Positions 17,446-26,113 of a stretch of DNA of 64,000 nucleotides are shown piece after piece. Each line of letters opens with the position of its first letter. Within the stretch, counting starts at the first letter, position 1. The position numbers were made by a program, and so were the translations under genes. This stretch comes from Thermococcus henrietii. Its GTDB lineage: Archaea > Methanobacteriota_B > Thermococci > Thermococcales > Thermococcaceae. The notes under the pieces are model-generated. The model saw only the letters and a list, made by a program, of their open reading frames with translations. It ran no database searches and was not told where the DNA came from. The stretch lies in assembly GCF_900198835.1 (NCBI RefSeq), contig NZ_LT900021.1:1984001-2048000 (forward strand), read 5' to 3'.

Positions 17446-17655
17446 TCATGTCTTTCTCCTCAAAAACTTCTTCCACTCAACGTCCGGGACAAGACCTTCA
17501 ACGAGGACTTCAATGATATCCTCTGGAAGACCCTCCTTTCTGAGGACCCTTCTAAAGCCCCGCCTCGCCCGGTTGGTTATCCTCACGAGCCCGGAGATTC
17601 TAAATGCAATCACCGGAAGGCGGAGAAAAAAGCGGAGAAAGGAAAGAGGGTTCAT
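17446..17655 (-). CDS. Small conserved basic protein
   Basis: This 69-residue protein is rich in Arg/Phe at the N-terminus (FLRFFLRLPVIAFRISGLVRITNRARRGFRRVLRK), followed by an acidic amphipathic segment LPEDIIEVLVEGLVPDVEW. It overlaps the stop of the upstream gene by four bases, so it is likely translated with it. The amphipathic basic helix suggests membrane or nucleic-acid contact, but no family is recognised. Confidence 0.6.
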   Translation of the reverse strand: MNPLSFLRFFLRLPVIAFRISGLVRITNRARRGFRRVLRKEGLPEDIIEVLVEGLVPDVEWKKFLRRKT

Positions 17656-18149
17656 TCACTGCCCCCGTCGGTCTTTCTCTCCCCCCCAAACCCCTGAGAA
17701 AAGCCCGGAATCTGGAACTTCCCGCCGTGTCCCTTTATAAGGCCGCCGAGCATCTCCATGAGCTTCTTACCTGGGTTTATCGAGTCCATGTACTCCTTGG
17801 TGAGCTCAAGCGCCGCCTCCTTGTCCATGCCCGCCTCGACGAGGTTCTTGTAGAACTCAGCCACGCTCTTCCCCATCGCCTGAACCCTCTCCGGGCTGTA
17901 GAGCTCGTTGAGGAGCTCCTTCAGCGGCTGGAGGATGTCCTCCACCATGTCGCCAACCTTCTCCATGAGGAGGGGTATCTTCTCCAAGTCCTTGTCGCCC
18001 TCGTAGGCCTCGATGAGGTCTTCAAGCACTCTCGCCTTCTTCCTGAGAACCTCAAGCTCCTCCGGCGTCTTCGCGTTCCTCATCTCTTCAACAATCTCGT
18101 TCAGGAGTTCCTCCAGCTTCTCAGGTGCTCCAACCTTCTCGTTCACCAT
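17652..18149 (-). CDS. Helical protein of unknown function
   Basis: This protein of about 165 residues is predicted to be almost entirely helical, with heptad-like stretches (EKLEELLNEIVEEM, EELEVLRKKARVLEDLIEAYEGDKDL) and a glycine-rich tail. The ATG at 18149 follows GAGGTGGTTGG. Its 5' end overlaps the 3' end of the upstream winged-helix regulator by 29 bases, so the regulator, this protein and the small basic protein form one operon. Function is unknown. Confidence 0.65.
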   Translation of the reverse strand: MVNEKVGAPEKLEELLNEIVEEMRNAKTPEELEVLRKKARVLEDLIEAYEGDKDLEKIPLLMEKVGDMVEDILQPLKELLNELYSPERVQAMGKSVAEFYKNLVEAGMDKEAALELTKEYMDSINPGKKLMEMLGGLIKGHGGKFQIPGFSQGFGGERKTDGGSE

Positions 18150-18597
18150 ACCAACCACCTCGATAATCATTAGCCCGGTCAAGGTTAATCGGGATTCCGA
18201 TTATTTCAAGCCACTTTTTGACCACTCGCCTGGAGAGGGCGTAGACCTTCCCCCTCTCACCCGGAACCTCAACGACGATTCCCATCTCCCGAAGCTCGGT
18301 CAGCCTTGCCCTCACGGTGTTCCGCGAGGCCTTTCCGCGCCTGCCCTTCAGCTCCCGCGCTATCTCGCTCACGTTTGCCCGCTTGAGGTCGAAGAGAATC
18401 CGGACGATTTCCCTCGATATCGGGTCTGTAACCTCGGGAACGGCCACCTCTATTCCCAGCCCACCGTACTGGGCATAGAGGTTGATAAGCCGAAGGTAAG
18501 CCTGTGCCAGCTGGGAAACGAGAGCAAAGCTCTCCCTGAGCTCTTCGAGCGCCTTCCTGAGCTCCTGCACTTCCCTAGCGAGTTCCTCATCGGGCAT
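18121..18597 (-). CDS. Winged-helix transcriptional regulator
   Basis: This protein of about 158 residues has an N-terminal helical region (residues 1-45), then TDPISREIVRILFDLKRANVSEIARELKGRRGKASRNTVRARLTELREMG, a helix-turn-helix with the recognition helix near RNTVRARL, followed by a basic wing (VVEVPGERGKVYALS). It probably binds DNA as a dimer through the N-terminal helices. The ATG at 18597 is chosen because the alternative TTG at 18618 would place a perfect palindrome inside the gene. Autoregulation through that palindrome is likely but inferred. Confidence 0.78.
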   Translation of the reverse strand: MPDEELAREVQELRKALEELRESFALVSQLAQAYLRLINLYAQYGGLGIEVAVPEVTDPISREIVRILFDLKRANVSEIARELKGRRGKASRNTVRARLTELREMGIVVEVPGERGKVYALSRRVVKKWLEIIGIPINLDRANDYRGGWYGEREGWST

Positions 18598-18601
18598 GGT
18601 T

Positions 18602-18623
18602 AATGATTGGGTGGTCAATCATT
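18602..18623. promoter_or_regulatory. Perfect palindrome AATGATTG-N6-CAATCATT
   Basis: Two perfect 8-bp half-sites (18602-18609 and 18616-18623) flank a six-base centre. The element fills the gap between the stop of the methyltransferase gene and the ATG of the winged-helix regulator. The centre-to-centre distance of 14 bp is suitable for a dimeric winged-helix protein; the regulator next door is the obvious candidate. Confidence 0.55.
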
Positions 18624-19225
18624 TAGCCTTTCCGGTCAGTGGTGAACAGTTCCGCAATCCAGACGTAGCGGTTGAGCCTTTCAAACCGGCACTCCAGCCC
18701 GAGCCCGGCGCATATCCTCCCCAGCCCCTCGACGGTGGTGAAGTACTCGTCCCCTATCTCCTCGGCAAGACCGTCCTCCTCGCCAATGAGCCTCTTCGCC
18801 TCCTCCGACTCGAACATTACGTCCGCTATTATGATTTTACCGCCGGGCCTCAGGACGCGGAGCATCTCCTTAATCGCGTCCCGCTTTTCCTCGTCGGGCA
18901 CGTGGTGAAAGGCATAGGTCGTTATCACGGTATCGACACTCCCGTCTGGGAGAGGAATCCTCAGGAAGTGCCCGCCGAGGGGCTCGAACCCGTGCTTCTC
19001 CCTGAACTTCCTGCGCATCCCCGCGGAGGGCTCGACGCCGATGTAGTTTTCCGGGTCGAGGAAGCGCAAAATATTGCCCGTTCCACAGCCGACGTCGAGG
19101 ACGAGCCCTTGGGCCCGCTCAGCAACAAGCCTCAGAACCCTCCAGTAGCCGCGGTGTATCCAGTCCTCCGTCTCGACGTCCTCGTCGTAGCTTTCGGCCC
19201 AGCCGTCGAAGTCCCAGCGCTCCAT
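18623..19225 (-). CDS. Class I SAM-dependent methyltransferase (UbiE/methyltransf_11 type)
   Basis: This protein of about 200 residues starts with the family-typical MERWDFDGWAESYDEDV. It has the SAM motif LVLDVGCGTGNILRFL, post-I acidic VEPSAGM, and ITTYAFHHVPDEEK followed by VLRPGGKIIIADVMFE. Downstream-type ATG at 19225 is supported by GGTGAGCTC just before it. The substrate is unknown. It is followed by the winged-helix regulator on the same strand. Confidence 0.85.
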   Translation of the reverse strand: MERWDFDGWAESYDEDVETEDWIHRGYWRVLRLVAERAQGLVLDVGCGTGNILRFLDPENYIGVEPSAGMRRKFREKHGFEPLGGHFLRIPLPDGSVDTVITTYAFHHVPDEEKRDAIKEMLRVLRPGGKIIIADVMFESEEAKRLIGEEDGLAEEIGDEYFTTVEGLGRICAGLGLECRFERLNRYVWIAELFTTDRKG

Positions 19226-19251
19226 GAGCTCACCAATGAAATCCGCTTCAC

Positions 19252-19268
19252 AATATCTTTTAAAACCC
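19252..19268. promoter_or_regulatory. Shared divergent TATA element
   Basis: TCTTTTAAAAC at 19256-19266 is nearly symmetrical and lies about 30 bases from both the methyltransferase ATG (19225) and the MFS ATG (19286), so it can serve divergent promoters. The plus-strand transcript would be nearly leaderless. Confidence 0.45.
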
Positions 19269-19285
19269 TCCCCCAAAGTCCGGCC

Positions 19286-20452
19286 ATGAAGCGAACCCTT
19301 TACCACCTCCAGCTCCTCACGTCAGCCCTTAGAACAGCGGGAGACGCCATCGAGAGCGTTGCCCTGCCCTGGGGCATCCTCCAGAACACCGGCTCGCTCC
19401 TCAGCATCGGCAGCTTCGCCCTCTTCTCCCACCTGCCCTGGGTTATCCTCCCGCCCCTCCTCGGAAGGGCGCTCGACAGGACGGCCAAGAAGGTCAGGCT
19501 GGCCTTCCTCGCGCTCATCCTCCAGTCTACTCTCGCGGTCCTTATAATTCCACTCTCATCGAACGTCACTGCGTTCTACCTCATCGTCTCCGGAATCTCC
19601 GCCCTCGACATCCTCCACCGCTACTATGGCTTCTCGCTGGTTGCTTCGATGACCCTCGACCCGTCGGAGCTCCAAAGCCTCAACGCAAAACTCGCCACCG
19701 TTGGAAACGCCGTTTCGCTGGTGGCTTTCCCGCTTGCCGGCTTTCTGTCATACCACTTTGGGATAAGAGCAATGCTCCTCGATGCGGTTCTCCTTCTCAC
19801 CGGTGCGCTCGCGCTGGTTCCCTATCTTAATGTTGAGGTGAGAGGGAAGAGCAGGGAACCCCCGCTGGAGAGCTCCAGTGGGAGGGTAACCATTGAGAGA
19901 CGGCTCGTCATCGGAGTTCTCGCCTCCGTGCTCCTCTTCAACTTCGCCCTCGGCTCGTTCAGGATTTTCATCTTCGCATCGCTGAGGAAGCTGAGCGCGG
20001 GGGAGTTCTTCTACGGCCTCCTGCAGTCGCTCACTACGGGTGGGAGCCTTATCGCCGTCGTGATTATTGCCCTTCTCGCAAAAAAGAGTGGCGTTGGTCT
20101 CAAGAGGCCGTTGATGGCTGGGATGCTCCTCCAGAGCATCGCGCTCCTCATCGTGGGCATTCCAGAGGTTATAGCGCTGTTCCCCGCGGTTCTGATCCTG
20201 GGCTTTGGCGGGGAGCTCCTCAACGTCTCGTTCGACAGCCTGATGCAGAGGTTCATTTCCCCGGAGAGCCTCGGGACCGCGAGGGGTCTCTTCGACGCCC
20301 TCGCGACGCTGGTCATCCCGCTGTCGCAACTGACGTTCGCGTGGTTGATTGGGAGGGCGACATGGCTGAACCTTCCGGTCGGTGCCTTCCTCCTTGGGGT
20401 TCTCGCGCTGGGAACCCTCGCGTTCACCACGAGAGGCCTTTCGTTAGGTTGA
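19286..20452 (+). CDS. Major facilitator superfamily transporter
   Basis: This 388-residue membrane protein has about 12 hydrophobic helices. The N-terminal half contains LPWVILPPLLGRALDRTAKKV, corresponding to the MFS loop 2-3 signature, and a cytoplasmic loop separates the halves (about residues 185-205). The frame is open far upstream but overlaps the divergent methyltransferase; the first ATG after the promoter, at 19286, starts a normal N-terminal helix. The substrate is unknown; drug or metabolite export is plausible. The 3' end overlaps the convergent gene by 29 bases. Confidence 0.82.
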   Translation: MKRTLYHLQLLTSALRTAGDAIESVALPWGILQNTGSLLSIGSFALFSHLPWVILPPLLGRALDRTAKKVRLAFLALILQSTLAVLIIPLSSNVTAFYLIVSGISALDILHRYYGFSLVASMTLDPSELQSLNAKLATVGNAVSLVAFPLAGFLSYHFGIRAMLLDAVLLLTGALALVPYLNVEVRGKSREPPLESSSGRVTIERRLVIGVLASVLLFNFALGSFRIFIFASLRKLSAGEFFYGLLQSLTTGGSLIAVVIIALLAKKSGVGLKRPLMAGMLLQSIALLIVGIPEVIALFPAVLILGFGGELLNVSFDSLMQRFISPESLGTARGLFDALATLVIPLSQLTFAWLIGRATWLNLPVGAFLLGVLALGTLAFTTRGLSLG

Positions 20453-20924
20453 CCAGCCGGTCCGTCTGGCTTCCGCTCAAACTGCCCTTCAGCTCCGCTT
20501 TGTAGGCCTCTGAAAAGGAGCTACCGAGGGCAACGAGGGCATCGACGTTTTTGAGGAGGAGCCCCCTCGGCTCTCCGCTGTTTCTCACGTGGCTGAAGAA
20601 AACCGCGAGGTTTGACGCGGCAACGTGGAGATTCCGGTAGCTTTCATCTCCCGTGAGTTCGTAGAGAGACTCGGAAGCCTCGCTGAGGGCCAGCGCGCAG
20701 TAGGCGTACCTTCCGGCGCGCTCCTTCAGCAGACTCGCGCTCGCGTTGTACTCAATCGCCGTCTTAAAGGCCCCCATGTCGCTCAGACAGAAGAGGGATG
20801 ACGCTGATATCGAGAGCAGGGCGGATTCCGAGTCCTTCACCTCAACGCTCTTTCTGTGGTAGGCGTATCCGAAGAAGGTGGAAACGAGAAGGAGAGCGAG
20901 GATGACCGCCAAGAGGCGCTTCAT
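20424..20924 (-). CDS. Signal-anchored extracytoplasmic protein, unknown function
   Basis: This protein of about 166 residues begins with MKRLLAVILALLLVSTFFGYAY, a signal or anchor segment. The rest is helical and Ala/Ser-rich (SESALLSISASSLFCLSDMG, YAYCALALSEASESLYEL). The ATG at 20924 follows GGTGGTGTTA. The frame continues upstream but would cross into the next promoter. No family recognised. Confidence 0.65.
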   Translation of the reverse strand: MKRLLAVILALLLVSTFFGYAYHRKSVEVKDSESALLSISASSLFCLSDMGAFKTAIEYNASASLLKERAGRYAYCALALSEASESLYELTGDESYRNLHVAASNLAVFFSHVRNSGEPRGLLLKNVDALVALGSSFSEAYKAELKGSLSGSQTDRLVNLTKGLSW

Positions 20925-20991
20925 TAACACCACCGGACGTAGTTGAGAAAGGGCCTTAAAAGGTTTCCCAAACTTAAGGACGGTGGGGTTC

Positions 20992-21795
20992 ATGCTCATA
21001 CGCGAGGCAAGGCCGGAGGATAGACCGTTCATTGAGGAGATAGCGAGGCTGACCTGGGACGGCGAGGACTACCTAGCGCGGGTCTTCGACGAGTGGCTCG
21101 GCGACAACTTCTACGTGCTCGAACTCGATGGCAGAGTCATCGGGACGGCAAAACTAACCGTTCTGCCCGGAAAGGTCGGCTGGCTCGAGGGGCTGAGAGT
21201 CCACCCGGAATACAGGGGCAGGGGCTATGGGAGGCTTTTGCACGACTTCCTGCTCGAACTCGGCGAGAGACTCGCGGAGGAAGGCAAAATCGGGGCCCTT
21301 AAGTTCGCGACCTACTTCCTCAACCGCGGGAGCGTCTCGATGGCACAAAAGACCGGCTTTCATGTGAAGGCGAAGTTCTTCGTCTTCGGGGCGAAAACCG
21401 AGGGATTCCAGCCGGAGAAGCCCGAGAAAATCGAGCCGGAGCTGAGCGACCTGACCCTCGGCCTCATTCCGGTCGGCTGGCGCTTCGTGGGGAGGAGCGA
21501 AGAGGCTTTAGAGTGGATTCGGGAAAACGCCCACTTTTACGACTTCAACGGCTTCCGCTTCCTCGTCTCGAAGAAGGGAGCGACGTTCACGCCCCTCGAC
21601 GTCGGCCTGGCCACGCTTAAGGCTATGCTCCCCGCCATAGCGTGGGTCGCCGAGGAGCGCGGGAGGGAGAGCTTCGACGTTATGCTCCCGAGCGGGATCA
21701 AGCCGCTCCTGCCCGGACTCAGAAGGCTCGGGCTTACCCTCTGGGACGAGACTGAGGAGCCGAACGTTCTGGTCTTCAGGAAGAGGCTGGTTTAG
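20992..21795 (+). CDS. GNAT family N-acetyltransferase with C-terminal extension
   Basis: Residues 1-145 form a GNAT domain: MLIREARPEDRPFIEEIARLTW, then VIGTAKLTVL, VGWLEGLRVHPEYRGRGYGRLLHDFLLELG with the acetyl-CoA loop RGRGYG, and SVSMAQKTGFHVKAKFFVFG. About 120 more residues follow without motifs, perhaps a substrate-binding part. The ATG follows GGTGGGG. It is followed after 13 bases by another GNAT gene; the two may be co-transcribed. The acceptor is unknown. Confidence 0.82.
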   Translation: MLIREARPEDRPFIEEIARLTWDGEDYLARVFDEWLGDNFYVLELDGRVIGTAKLTVLPGKVGWLEGLRVHPEYRGRGYGRLLHDFLLELGERLAEEGKIGALKFATYFLNRGSVSMAQKTGFHVKAKFFVFGAKTEGFQPEKPEKIEPELSDLTLGLIPVGWRFVGRSEEALEWIRENAHFYDFNGFRFLVSKKGATFTPLDVGLATLKAMLPAIAWVAEERGRESFDVMLPSGIKPLLPGLRRLGLTLWDETEEPNVLVFRKRLV

Positions 21796-21808
21796 GTGGC
21801 GGAGGGTA

Positions 21809-22270
21809 ATGTGGATTAAACCCCTTCAAACTGAAAATGAGAGGGAGAGCTGTCTCGAAATAGCCAGAGCTTTGCCGGAGTGGTTCAACGAGGCCGGCCT
21901 TAGGGCTATCGGGCGGGACTTAAAGACAGAGAAGACCTTCGTTGCCGTTGAGGGAAGCGACGTCCTCGGCTTCGTAACCGTAAAGCCCCTCAATGAAAAG
22001 GCCCTCGAAATCCTCTGGATGGCCGTTAAGAGGGAGCTGAGAGGCCAGGGGATTGGAACCAGACTGGTCGAGTTCGTTGAGGAGTGGGCGAGGGAAAGAT
22101 GCTTCGAGCTACTCGTCGTCAAGACGTCGGGTGATTTGAGCTACAGGCCCTACGACGAGACGAGGCGCTTCTACGAGCGGAGGGGCTTCGTGAGAATCGC
22201 GCTGATTGACCAGTATCCCGAGTGGAACGAGCCGGCGCTGATTTACGCCAAGTGTCCGAGAAACGTTTAA
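21809..22270 (+). CDS. GNAT family N-acetyltransferase
   Basis: This 153-residue single-domain acetyltransferase has the acetyl-CoA loop in AVKRELRGQGIGTRLVEFVEEWA and a C-terminal DETRRFYERRGFVRIALIDQY segment common in amino-acid or antibiotic acetyltransferases. A GGAGGG site precedes the ATG. It probably shares a transcript with the previous GNAT gene. The substrate is unknown. Confidence 0.85.
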   Translation: MWIKPLQTENERESCLEIARALPEWFNEAGLRAIGRDLKTEKTFVAVEGSDVLGFVTVKPLNEKALEILWMAVKRELRGQGIGTRLVEFVEEWARERCFELLVVKTSGDLSYRPYDETRRFYERRGFVRIALIDQYPEWNEPALIYAKCPRNV

Positions 22271-22302
22271 AAATTTCCGTTGTAATCTGAAAGGGGCTTC
22301 AA

Positions 22303-23487
22303 ATGCGCTGGAGCGAGATTCCCCGCGACGCCAAAGCCTACATGCTCTACCACACGCTCATCGCTCCCGGCCTGATAGTCTGGATACTCTTCCCTCTCTA
22401 CCTCATGGAGACCGGCTACTCAATCTTAGAGGTCGGGGCGTTCTTTACGGCGGTCAACATAATCGCGATTCCTCTAACTTACCTCTTCGGCCGGCTCTTC
22501 AACCGCTGGGACATCAAGAAGGGCCTCATCGCGATAGATGTCCTCGACGGCATCGCCTACGTTTTGTACGGCCTCGCGAAGGGAGCTATGGCTCCGCTGA
22601 TGCTCTTCGCAGGGAGGACAATCGAGAAGCTCTCAACGGTTCTCTACCCCCTCTATCGAGCTTACGAGCAGGTAATCTACCCGGAGGACAAGTACGAGGA
22701 AATCTTCGCCTGGCATCTCCGCCTTCCCGAGATATCAAGGTTGATTACATTTCCGATTATGGGTTACATCCTCGGCTACGTCTATCCTGGGCCGGAGAGC
22801 TACCGATGGGCGTTTCTGCTCTTCGGTCTCTTCTCGGCCGTCACGGTAGCGTACATCTGGCGGTTCCTTCCCTCCGTTGGCCGGGAGGAGCGGATAACGC
22901 CGGAGGGCTTCACCTTCAAGGCAGGCGAGTTCAAGGTCCTCCTCGCATTTGAAGCGTTGCTCACACTCGCCTGGTCCTTAGCTCCTGAAATCGTGCTGAT
23001 TAACTACGTCGTCTTCGTGCTCCATAAAACGGTCTTTGAGGTGACGCTGATAGCCTGTGCGAGCAGTCTGGCCTCAATAATAGGAACCTACGCGAGCGAG
23101 AGGGTTCCAAAGGGGAGGGGCTTCCAGGCGATAGGGGCCGGCATGCTGATTAACGCCTTCTACGCGCTGGTGATGGCCCTCTCGCCACCCTTCTGGCTCG
23201 CTCTCATCGTCTACGCGGTCGGCGAATTCGGGGGCACATTCTGGTTCCCCTTCTACCGCTCCTGGATGTTCAAACTCATTCCAAAGGAGAAGGCCAGCGA
23301 GTTCCACTCGGCGATATCAAGCTACCGGAAGCTCCTCGCCCTCTTCACTCCCTTCGTTGCGGGAGCGCTGGCGAGCATTCACGCTACACTGCCCTACGCG
23401 GCGAGCTTCGGGCTGTTCCTTCTGGCCGGGACGATGTTCTGGTGGCTGGCGCGCGGAACTCTAAAGAGAGAGCCCAAAACCAATTGA
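22303..23487 (+). CDS. Major facilitator superfamily transporter
   Basis: This 394-residue protein has about 12 hydrophobic helices, the loop-2/3 segment LFGRLFNRWDIKKG and a second-half motif ASERVPKGRGFQAIGAG. It ends in a basic tail. It has its own TATA element ACGTTTAAAAAT at about 22263-22274. It shares little obvious similarity with the MFS protein at 19286. The substrate is unknown. Confidence 0.82.
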   Translation: MRWSEIPRDAKAYMLYHTLIAPGLIVWILFPLYLMETGYSILEVGAFFTAVNIIAIPLTYLFGRLFNRWDIKKGLIAIDVLDGIAYVLYGLAKGAMAPLMLFAGRTIEKLSTVLYPLYRAYEQVIYPEDKYEEIFAWHLRLPEISRLITFPIMGYILGYVYPGPESYRWAFLLFGLFSAVTVAYIWRFLPSVGREERITPEGFTFKAGEFKVLLAFEALLTLAWSLAPEIVLINYVVFVLHKTVFEVTLIACASSLASIIGTYASERVPKGRGFQAIGAGMLINAFYALVMALSPPFWLALIVYAVGEFGGTFWFPFYRSWMFKLIPKEKASEFHSAISSYRKLLALFTPFVAGALASIHATLPYAASFGLFLLAGTMFWWLARGTLKREPKTN

Positions 23488-23504
23488 CGCCGTTTATCAT
23501 GAGA

Positions 23505-23520
23505 GCTCTAATCTTAGAGC
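23505..23520. repeat. Short perfect inverted repeat after the MFS gene
   Basis: GCTCTAA-TC-TTAGAGC has seven-base perfect arms. It lies 17 bases after the MFS stop in a 160-base convergent gap that holds no recognisable gene. It could fold at the mRNA 3' end or be a protein-binding site. No T-run follows it directly. Confidence 0.35.
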
Positions 23521-23648
23521 AAGAGTTGGAACTTTAGGGTCCCACTTTCTTATGTTCTTGGTACCTTAATTTTACCTCATCGGGGATTTTAGAGGAGCCG
23601 TCAGACGAAACCTTGCACTGGCGGGATATGGAACCAGATGCTAAATCG

Positions 23649-24404
23649 CTAAATCTTAACCCGAGTTCTCAGCCTCCAGCCGTCTATGTTGAAACCGCCC
23701 ATCTTCTCAAGGACGTGGGTTATCAAAGCCTCGGCGTTCCCGGTTCTGACGTCTTCAATGGCCCTGAGGAAGAGGGCAACGAATTCATCATCTGGAAAAT
23801 TTGGAAAGAGATAAGCCCTTCTGAAGGCCCCGTCGCTGAAGAGCCGATAAACTTTGTCCGCAGGGGGTATCTCGGCCTCCAAAAACCAGGCGTAGGACTC
23901 AAGCGCTCTCCTCAGAGCCAGATGGTAGAGGTAAGCGTAGCTCGGGTCTCCCCTCTCCTCGGCATCCTTCAGGCTATCGAGGGCGTCCCAGAGGAAGTAC
24001 TTGGCCAGCTCGACTTTCACCGGGTCTGGCTTTGGAAACGGCTTCCTCATGTACTCCTCGGCCTCGGCCCGGAGGGCCTCTGCGATACCCCTCTTGTCGA
24101 AGAGGACTTTTCCGGTTAGGATTATCCTCGCGGTGCTCCTGCTGTTCTGGGCCAGCTCCTCCTCGAGGTACCGCCTTATCTGCCTTACAGGATTCGCAAA
24201 ATATTCAATCAAAAAGCCGTCCACGAAAACGTTTCCCCTCTCCCGCCAGCCCACTTCATCGGAGAGGATAATGTAAACGTCCACGTCCGAGCGGGAAGTT
24301 TGAAGACTGAGGGCGTAGCTTCCAGTGAGGATAGCGGTCTCAACGACCTCGCTTTCTTCCCAGGGCTTGAGGAACTTTCCGAGGGCGACTTCCCAGGGAC
24401 GCAC
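23649..24404 (-). CDS. Nucleotidyltransferase-fold protein
   Basis: This 251-residue protein has the polymerase-beta-type motif ILTGSYALSLQTSRSDVDVYII, where GS and the DxD pair bind nucleotide and metal. A later helical half (about 120-235) resembles domains accompanying such enzymes. It starts at GTG 24404, preceded by GGGTGATTTGGG, and follows the ABC ATPase gene by six bases, so both are probably on one transcript. The substrate is unknown; tRNA, protein or antibiotic are all possible. Confidence 0.75.
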   Translation of the reverse strand: MRPWEVALGKFLKPWEESEVVETAILTGSYALSLQTSRSDVDVYIILSDEVGWRERGNVFVDGFLIEYFANPVRQIRRYLEEELAQNSRSTARIILTGKVLFDKRGIAEALRAEAEEYMRKPFPKPDPVKVELAKYFLWDALDSLKDAEERGDPSYAYLYHLALRRALESYAWFLEAEIPPADKVYRLFSDGAFRRAYLFPNFPDDEFVALFLRAIEDVRTGNAEALITHVLEKMGGFNIDGWRLRTRVKI

Positions 24405-24410
24405 CCCAAA

Positions 24411-25298
24411 TCACCCCTCGTGGAGCCTCGCGTAGACCTCCTCAAGGCTTGGCTCCGTCCGTTTAATCTCATCAACCCTCAGGCCGGCTTTCACAAGGAG
24501 GGCGTTCACCTCCGACGGCTCGGCGTTCTTCAGGGCTATGTAACCATTCACGACCTTTGGGGAATAGCCCTTCTCCCGGAGAACCGCGATGGCCCTCTCA
24601 ACATCGGCCACCTTCACGAGGACGGCCTCTTCCGTCGGCGCGCTCCTCCTGAACTCCTCCAGGCTCCCTGAGAAGAGAACCCGTCCTTCGCGGATTACCG
24701 TCACGGTGTCGCAGACCTCATCGACGTCGCTGAGGATGTGCGTCGAGAAAACGATGGAGGCGTCGTTCTTCCTTGCGTACTCCCTCAGGAACCGCTTGAA
24801 CCTCAGCCTCCACTCGGGGTCGAGGCCCCTCGTCGGCTCGTCGAGGATTAGAACCGCGGGGCTTCCGAGGAATGCACGCGCTATCGCGACCCTCCTCTGC
24901 GTCCCGCTGGAGAGGGAAGAAGCCTTTTTGCCTGTGTATTCGCGGAGTTCGAAGAAGTCGAAGAGTTCTCCAAGCTCCTTCTCGTCGTAAACCCCCTTCA
25001 GCAGGGCGTAGCGCCTGAGGTTGTCGAGGACGGTGATGTTTGGATAGAGGAGGTCGTACTCCGGGAGGTATCCAATTCTCGCCCTCACCTCCGGGTTCTT
25101 GAGCGGGTTGACGCCGAGCACCTCAACCCTGCCAGAGTCCGGGACGAGGAGACCGAGAACCAGCCGGAAGGTCGTTGTCTTGCCGGCCCCGTTGTGGCCG
25201 AGGTAGGCGTGGATTTGGCCCGGCTTTACGGTCAAGCTTACCCCGCGGAGGACTTCCTTTCCCTTTATGAACTTCCGGACGTTCTCAAGGACTATCAT
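24411..25298 (-). CDS. ABC transporter ATP-binding protein (ABC-2 exporter type)
   Basis: This 295-residue ATPase has all motifs: Walker A GHNGAGKTTTF, Q-loop region GYLPEYDLLYP, signature SSGTQRRVAIARA, Walker B VLILDEPTRGLDP and switch His STHILSD. A C-terminal extension of about 80 residues is usual for ABC-2 exporters. It lies directly downstream of its probable permease (25308-25987), which carries a frameshift, so the transporter may be non-functional or may use the paralogous permease at 28234-28902. Confidence 0.9.
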   Translation of the reverse strand: MIVLENVRKFIKGKEVLRGVSLTVKPGQIHAYLGHNGAGKTTTFRLVLGLLVPDSGRVEVLGVNPLKNPEVRARIGYLPEYDLLYPNITVLDNLRRYALLKGVYDEKELGELFDFFELREYTGKKASSLSSGTQRRVAIARAFLGSPAVLILDEPTRGLDPEWRLRFKRFLREYARKNDASIVFSTHILSDVDEVCDTVTVIREGRVLFSGSLEEFRRSAPTEEAVLVKVADVERAIAVLREKGYSPKVVNGYIALKNAEPSEVNALLVKAGLRVDEIKRTEPSLEEVYARLHEG

Positions 25299-25307
25299 GG
25301 AATCACC

Positions 25308-25987
25308 TCACACCAGTACCATCCTCTCAGCGAGCTCCTCTCCAGAGGTGTGGATGATTAAGTAAGAGATAATTAACGCCCCCGCCGACAGCAGGAGCGA
25401 TAACACCAGTGCGGTTTCCAGCGAGAGGCCAACTCCGAAGTACTTGGGGATGTACATTGGCCCAAAGAAAGCCACGAAGAAGATTATAGACTTCGCTATA
25501 TCAAGGTACTTTGACTGAAAGAGGAGCGTTATCAGGATTATGAGGAACGTAAAGCTTAGGAGGGGGAAATTGAAACCAGAATCCCAAAGAACATTGTTGT
25601 TAAGGGTATTGAATTGCCAGCATGCCCGACGAGGAAGCATCCCGCGGCACTCCCCAGTGCAATTCCCGCGATTCCGATAACGAAGCTCGCGAGGGTCTTA
25701 AGTAGCATGAGTTGAACGGGGCTAATGGGGAGACCTAGAAGCATCTCATGGATTCCGAGGAGTTTTTCTCTGACAACTGGACCGCTGAAGAAGAGGGAAA
25801 TCATAACCGCGATTGAAACGCTTGAGATTCCAACGATGGCATCGCTCGTAAGGGGAGTCCAGCTCGTGAAGAGGTAAATCACCGCCACCAACCCGGGAAT
25901 CCAGATGAGATTGAATCCAACTTGTTTTGCAGTGTACTTAACTTCGTACGTAACTTCCTCAATGAGCCGGGCTAGTGCCAATTTCAT
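25308..25987 (-). pseudogene. ABC-2 type permease, broken by a frameshift
   Basis: The N-terminal part (MKLALARLIEEVTYEVKYTAKQVGFNL onward) and the C-terminal part (FPLLSFTFLIILITLLFQSKYLDIA to SGEELAERMVLV) are in different frames that join at 25562-25569, where G5 and A3 runs adjoin. The intact paralogue at 28234-28902 shows the expected joining sequence (LLISMPLLFTF). A ribosome site GAGGTGAG precedes the ATG, which also overlaps the stop of a radical-SAM-like tail fragment. Either a recent lesion or a homopolymer error. Confidence 0.8.
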
Positions 25988-26097
25988 TTTCTCACCTCTA
26001 TGAATTCCTTCCATACTGGGCAAGAGTTTGGAGCGATATTGAGAGATCTAACCACAGCGCGGCACATAGTGCACGCTCCTTTTAGGGAACAATCTCC
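25984..26097 (-). pseudogene. C-terminal tail of a probable radical SAM/SPASM protein
   Basis: After a stop at 26098-26100 the frame reads GDCSLKGACTMCRAVV, then RSLNIAPNSCPVWKEFIEVRK, and its TGA overlaps the permease ATG (ATGA). Four cysteines in the order C-x5-C-x2-C, then C-P-x-W near the end, match the iron-sulphur tail of SPASM/twitch radical SAM enzymes. The rest of the gene is absent: the sequence upstream runs into the A/T-rich permease stop within 17 bases. The fragment indicates a lost peptide-modifying enzyme once coupled to this exporter. Confidence 0.55.
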
Positions 26098-26113
26098 TCA
26101 TGGCTCATTTAAT

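Noticed and set aside
18596-19285. N-terminal extension of the MFS transporter frame by about 230 codons
   Set aside because: It overlaps a well-supported methyltransferase on the other strand and the shared promoter; the first membrane helix begins at the ATG at 19286.
15831-23600. Shared TTTTAGAGGAGC in two gene-free regions (about 15831 and 23587)
   Set aside because: Twelve bases of A/T-rich sequence are not enough to claim a repeat family; flanks do not match.
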